A stretch of DNA of 64,000 bases from Sarcocystis neurona (Eukaryota; Apicomplexa; Conoidasida; Eucoccidiorida; Sarcocystidae), in assembly GCA_000727475.1 (NCBI GenBank), contig KL647316.1, positions 497,623-561,622 on the forward strand, given 5' to 3'. A program made the position numbers and the translations under genes. A model generated the notes under the pieces. That model saw only the letters and a program-made list of their open reading frames with translations. It made no database searches and had not been told where the DNA came from. Positions 60,101 to 64,000 of this stretch are shown in pieces (position 1 is the stretch's first letter; each line of letters begins with the position of its first letter).

Positions 60101-61182
60101 TCGTACCAGTTGCACTGGCCCAAGTTACAGCGGAGGGGGTTGGCCGAGGTCGGGTGCGCATCCGGCGGCTGTTTCACCTCCGCCGTTGGTGGAGGTGTGT
60201 TGTGCTGCGTATCTCTGCGGCTGCTGTCTGGCGCGTTGTCTCGGGTTGCTGCTTTCTTTTGCCACGGGTCCTCCTGCTGTCGCTGCTGTCGCTGCCGCCT
60301 ATGTGGTGCTCGTCTGAGACTGCTGTTCTTTGTATCTGGTATTCCTGCTCTGGTGTTTCTGGAGCCGCAGCGCCGTCTGCTGCACCAGCAGCAGTGTGTT
60401 TCCTGCTCCGCTCCTTCCGCTGTTTTTATTGCTGACGTTTCCCCGCGGCTGGCGGCTGCCTCTGCTCCTGACGCGGCGGTGTGCGACTCGCGGCTCGCTG
60501 TTGCAGTTCGTAGTCTCTCCTGCTGTTCCGCTGCCACCGCTCAATGTTGTCACCGCTGCTGCTGGCGTGCCCTACGTGTTTGTGCCGCCGTCCGTGTTGC
60601 TGCTGCTGCCCGCGCTGTCTGCTGTGGTCGCTGCTGCTTTTTACCGCATTTTTACTCTGCTCTCTGTGGCATGTCTCGTCTGTTGCTGGTGTTCCGACTC
60701 TGTATGTTCCTGATGATTTACTCGAAGACTGGACTTGACGGCGCCATCGACCGCTGCCACTGCTGCCGCTGGTGGGAGAAGGGAAGGGCGAGGCTTGTGT
60801 CATCCGCGGCTGCAGCTCTTCGCTGCGATCGTCCCAGCGCGCTGCAGTTTTGCTTTATTCTACCGACAGTAGTCCCTACAGCATCTGTTACGTGTTGTGT
60901 GGGGTGTTCTTTCGTTTCCAGCTGGAGGAGTTGAATCTTGTGCTACTCGAGAAGCTTCGGAGCTGCAGGAACAGCAGCGTGCGTTGCGCAGGGATCGCGG
61001 TGTACATACATTTGTGGAAGAAGTACCGACTCGCGATGGTGGACTGTATCAATGACAGTCTTCCTGTCTTCGGAGAACTTCTCGAAGACACAGATGAAGA
61101 GGTAGAATTTTCTACCCGGCAGCTAATTCGCTGCATCGAACAAATTACCAACGAGTCGCTTACAGAGCGACTCAAGTTCTAG
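36104..61182 (+). CDS. UTP10: UTP10/HEATR1, U3 snoRNP / SSU processome HEAT-repeat protein, 12 exons
   Basis: UTP10 is a nucleolar subunit of the t-UTP/UtpA complex, needed for pre-rRNA transcription and 18S maturation. Exons: 36104-37660, 38773-40119, 40751-41886, 43669-46066, 46643-50272, 51454-51758, 52492-52950, 53003-53651, 54546-57200, 58364-58535, 59661-59959, 60922-61182. All junctions have GT/AG ends and matching phases; the total is 14,868 bases, 4,955 residues. Family marks: the N-terminus MPASASELQRQLALHRAV with SFLFDVRDAAAVD; HRFSAEALLFVALPFHASLL (about 172-200), the counterpart of the FRIH..LPYH motif; a QREEQRQRALAF and LLRQRVAILLESLF region (about 3440); ELGLPTLLSLHKAVRSWN (exon 10); and the C-terminus LRSCRNSSVRCAG, LPVFGELLEDTDEEVEF, ending TERLKF. 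Yeast and human homologues are about 1,770 and 2,140 residues, so this protein is over twice as long. The excess is Ala/Gln/Ser/Glu repeats. Identity rests on both termini; the least secure joins are exon 3-4 and exon 7-8. Confidence 0.85.
42774..42833 (+). repeat. 60-bp dispersed repeat, copy 1 of inverted pair
   Basis: This 60-bp segment matches the reverse complement of 43247-43306 at 54 of 60 positions by eye. It contains GTGTACGTACACCTGCAGTC. Both copies lie in the UTP10 intron between exons 3 and 4. Confidence 0.8.
43247..43306 (-). repeat. 60-bp dispersed repeat, copy 2 of inverted pair
   Basis: This is the reverse-oriented partner of 42774-42833, about 410 bases downstream. The two could pair in the transcript as a long imperfect hairpin within the UTP10 intron. 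Confidence 0.8.
50293..50376. repeat. 16-bp perfect inverted repeat flanking (TA)n, next to a splice donor
   Basis: TCTCTCTACACTGCAT (50293-50308) is exactly complementary to ATGCAGTGTAGAGAGA (50361-50376). The 52-base spacer is alternating TA-rich. The hairpin starts 20 bases after the UTP10 exon 5 end (50272). Confidence 0.85.
51705..52010 (+). repeat. Tandem duplication of the 3' end of a UTP10 exon with its donor
   Basis: The exon end at about 51705-51758 (encoding DQLLRQRVAILLESLF) recurs at about 51899-51952 (DQLLRQRVAILLENFL). Both are followed by a donor (AA|GTGAGGACTG and AA|GTAAGGACTG) and by similar intron sequence for some 40 bases more. The second copy is preceded by a CAG acceptor-like site after a (TA)n run. 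Confidence 0.85.
57990..58170. repeat. (TATC)n / (CTCT)n microsatellite
   Basis: Runs of TATCTATC, CTCTCTATAT and related units lie in the UTP10 intron before exon 10. Confidence 0.85.
59410..59585. repeat. (GATA)n microsatellite
   Basis: GATA, AGAT and TAGATAGG units repeat for about 170 bases in the intron before UTP10 exon 11, ending shortly before that exon's acceptor. Confidence 0.85.
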
Positions 61183-63870
61183 CGTGGGCTCGCTCCGCAG
61201 AGAGGAAAATTGGCACGTGTGTGCTGAGAAGGACAGAACTGTAAAACGCGACGCAACACTAGATTCTGGCGTATTTCTTCAAGGCGAGGTAGTGGGCGAC
61301 ATAGAAACTTTACGTGTGAGAAGCAGTTGTACGCGAGTGGCGTACACAGAAAATCCGCTTTCCAGGTTTCCTTAGATGTCACCGAAAAACTGGAAGGTTC
61401 CCACAGATGTAGACGTAAGTCGTGGTCACATCAGCACCTGCGAAGAGGAGCAGGAGCAGCAGCAGCAAGCTCTGCCGCTGCAACAGTCCACCAGAAACAA
61501 AGCGAAAGCGGTTGAAGTTTTCTTGTAAAGGAACGAGCAGAGTCAGTTTCCCGTTAGTACATCTCAGGGTTCGTTTCAATGTCGGATCGCTGGTGCTTAT
61601 CATTCACCGACGCCAGACAGGTCCACATGCTTGTTCTCAATACACTCCCTCTGAAAAGTGATGAGCCAGTCGGTTTTCATGAACAAGAAGATGGCGAAGG
61701 CTAGTTTCTCGTGTTTTGGTGGACGTCGTTCGTGGGGTTTAACTGGAAAGAAGAGAGTTACGCGGTTTTTGTCGAAGACGTTTTCAAAGACAGACTGTGG
61801 TTCACTGAAACCGACTGCCTACGTGATTCTTGGTGTTAAGGGCGTCAAGCCCCATCTCTTCAGCAGTGTGCGCTGCACAGTGATTTTTGCGGAATGTAAG
61901 AAAAATCAAATCAACGCCTCATTGTCCCGCACAAACCGTATCAACGCTTCGTTTTCACCAAAGCTGTAAAGCTGCACGCAAAGATTTCTAGAACTTCCAC
62001 CACGACAGAAAACAAAGAACCCGTGAGAGATCGTGTTCAGTTTCGGTTTGGAGGAGAATAACTTTCCTCATACAACTTTTCCCACTCCAAAAATCCGTTT
62101 GAGGCCTTGGCCATTGTTACTAACCTCAATCTCTACAAGTTAGTGAACCCGCCGAGGGCAACGTAAATAGATTCTTCCGAGAGATCATTCAGCGCTTACA
62201 AAGAACTTGTTCGAGCGCTGTGACCGAACATCTGACTGCAGACCAACGAGTGTGGAAATCCGTACATTTCAAGTCGTCCGCTTTCCGCTTCAGTGAATTC
62301 CACACATACCACGACTGACCAAACACCTGACTACATACGAACACGGGTAGAAATCCGTACATTTTAAGTCCTCCTCTTTATGCCTCAGTGAATCTTACAC
62401 ATGCTACGACTGACCCCTGTTCCTGCCGCAGCTGCGGGTCCAACCGCGGCTGAGCACACTTAGTGAAGACGCACAGACAACGAGAGAAGGCCAAACAAAG
62501 AGACAGTCAGCCAAAGACAGCCCTGGCAATGCATCCTTGCGTACGTATGTAGCCTCACACATCAACGTTTCATTAGTGTCAACGATAAACCACTAGTTAT
62601 GTCGTCCCTACACTAGTACGATCTGGTTTTCCTCTACATCTGCTTTCTTCTGTCTTTCTCGTTATACATTAGAGAGAGAGTGAAAAGACATGTTAAACAT
62701 GGTGACACACACGCCTATTCGTCAGCGTTCCCCCATTCTCTGCGGCGGAATTGCCTCAACGTTTATCCAATCACACCTCTCTCGGCATTTCACGTTTTCT
62801 ACAGGTGCCTGCTGTCTGAACTCGTCGACGCAGCTTCCTCGACCGTGTCTGCTCATTTAACGTCTGCGCCATGTACACAGAATGCGGACCCTGTACTTGA
62901 AAAGTTACCTGTTTGCTTCTCTGCAGCCGTACTGGCATGCATGTGTACACAACCGTGTAGGACGTAGGGAACACCCAATACAGTCCACATGAAGGCAATC
63001 AGAAGAAAATACAGAGCGATACGCACTAGTGGATCTGTACGTGCGTATACGTGTGCATACCCCCGCACAGGGATACACGAGTAGCCTGCTCACATTCATA
63101 TATATATATATATGTACATACAAACATATACGATAAACAAGTACACCGGTATACACAAACACGAATACATACGCGTATATACATTCGTACGTAGTGTTCG
63201 CTTTGAGCGGTAAAAGACAGTGACCTCCATGCGAATGGCCTAACTCGTACAAATTTTTACGGACGTTCCCACAGACGATTGCCCGTCTCCACAGATGCAT
63301 GTCCACACGCACCTATCTTCTACACACGTGTATTACCAACTCACGCTATTTCCAAACAGGCGCCGACTCCATATCCGGAGCCGACTGACACGCGCATGAA
63401 CAGGTCTGTGCATGTCCTGCACACACTTGTAAGTAGGGCGGCCCCGTAGAAAGAAATTGGATATAGCCACTACGGCGCCGGACACGCCTGCAAAGCAGGA
63501 CCACCACGCACAATACAGGCCGCCTGCACATGAGGATGCGAAGGCAGCGCACAACGCGTGTACCTCCGCACCCACGTCGAATCTGAAAACGCATCCTGTC
63601 GCTTTGTTTGTATTTGGAGGGACGCAGAAACAAACAGGGAGCCTCCCAGCAGAGAGTTATACTTTCTCGCGATCTCTGGTGGTTTCATTTGTTGCTATTC
63701 GTTCATGCCCATCAGCTGTGTGTCTCCCCGCTACACTGACGGTCGTTACCCCCTCACTTCTTTCTCTCTTCGTACACTTCTAAAGCAGCTGAAACCTGTG
63801 TGCTTTGGCTGCTGCGTCAAGCTCTCTCTCTGCTGCTGTTTCTCCCATTGCCGGCGCCGCGCACTGCTTC
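61183..63870. other. Spacer downstream of UTP10
   Basis: Directly after the UTP10 stop the composition becomes more even and triplet repeats stop. A 103-codon plus-strand frame (61658-61969, Lys/Ser/Phe-rich) and a possible exon after a TTTTCTACAG acceptor near 62804 were seen; neither could be supported. A two-copy tandem repeat lies at 62220-62411 and a (TA)n run near 63092-63112. Confidence 0.4.
62220..62411. repeat. Two-copy tandem repeat, about 97 bp
   Basis: TGACCGAACATCTGACT near 62221 and TGACCAAACACCTGACT near 62314 head two copies sharing GAAATCCGTACATTT, AAGTC and TCAGTGAAT in order, with scattered differences. Confidence 0.75.
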
Positions 63871-63877
63871 GGCTTAC

Positions 63878-64000
63878 CTGCGGCTGCTTCTTTTTCGCTT
63901 GGCGCTGCTGCTGTTTCTTCCGTTGTCGCTGCGGCCGCTACCTCTGAAGTCGCTTCTGTGCGGCTGCTTCTGCCTCTGTCGCTGCCGCTGCTGTCGCTGC
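63878..64000 (-). CDS. Partial exon of an unidentified minus-strand gene, cut by the window edge
   Basis: From the window end the minus strand carries CAG-oriented triplets, as coding strands do elsewhere here. One open frame reads as a Ser/Arg then Glu/Ala-rich peptide and ends at a CCGCAG|GTAAGC donor (63878). Another frame ends earlier at an AGAG|GTAGCG donor near 63940, so frame is uncertain. No domain is visible in the fragment. Confidence 0.35.

Noticed and set aside
1..64000. tRNA, rRNA, CRISPR arrays, transposases, telomeric AAACCCT arrays
   Set aside because: They were looked for by eye on both strands (tRNA B-box-like words, regular spacers, transposase motifs, telomere units). Nothing convincing was found, and a covariance-model scan would be more sensitive.

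Overview
The window looks like nuclear DNA of an eimeriid coccidian (Apicomplexa; Eimeria or a close relative such as Cyclospora). The evidence is intron-rich genes, mid-range GC, and protein-coding exons crowded with AGC/CAG triplet runs that encode long Ala, Gln and Ser stretches. This is the homopolymeric amino-acid repeat style known from Eimeria. Introns and spacers are full of (TA)n, (GTAT)n, (GATA)n and pyrimidine microsatellites. Nothing prokaryotic, organellar or viral was seen. The species call is an inference from composition and gene style.

Two genes can be identified with good confidence. On the minus strand, about 17.8 kb down to 3.9 kb, lies a SAMHD1-type HD-domain dNTP triphosphohydrolase of at least six exons; the HD catalytic residues are intact and large low-complexity insertions sit inside the enzyme. 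On the plus strand, 36.1 to 61.2 kb, lies UTP10/HEATR1, the large HEAT-repeat subunit of the small-subunit (90S) processome. A twelve-exon model keeps reading frame across every junction and predicts about 4,955 residues, more than twice the usual size of the family.

Layout: 1-3.5 kb holds an unidentified minus-strand gene fragment with a TPR-like segment. 3.9-17.8 kb is the SAMHD1-like gene. 17.8-23.2 kb is repeat-rich spacer (117-bp triple repeat, 85-bp array, a degenerate CTA-triplet field). 23.3-25.9 kb is a minus-strand Ala/Gln/Ser-rich protein with a possible split SAM-like fold. 25.9-30.1 kb is spacer plus a poorly resolved small-exon gene on plus. 30.4-32.0 kb is a minus-strand Ala/Pro/Gln-rich protein. 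32-34 kb is unassigned. 34.1-35.5 kb is a minus-strand multi-exon gene that diverges from UTP10 across about 570 bases. 61.2-63.9 kb is spacer, and the last 120 bases carry a partial minus-strand exon.

There is no operon logic; the genes are independent eukaryotic units. A recurring pattern is that sense-strand exons carry CAG-orientation repeats while most introns of the same genes carry CTG-orientation repeats. This helped separate real genes from antisense open frames. No tRNA, rRNA, CRISPR, transposase, telomeric repeat or insertion sequence was recognised.
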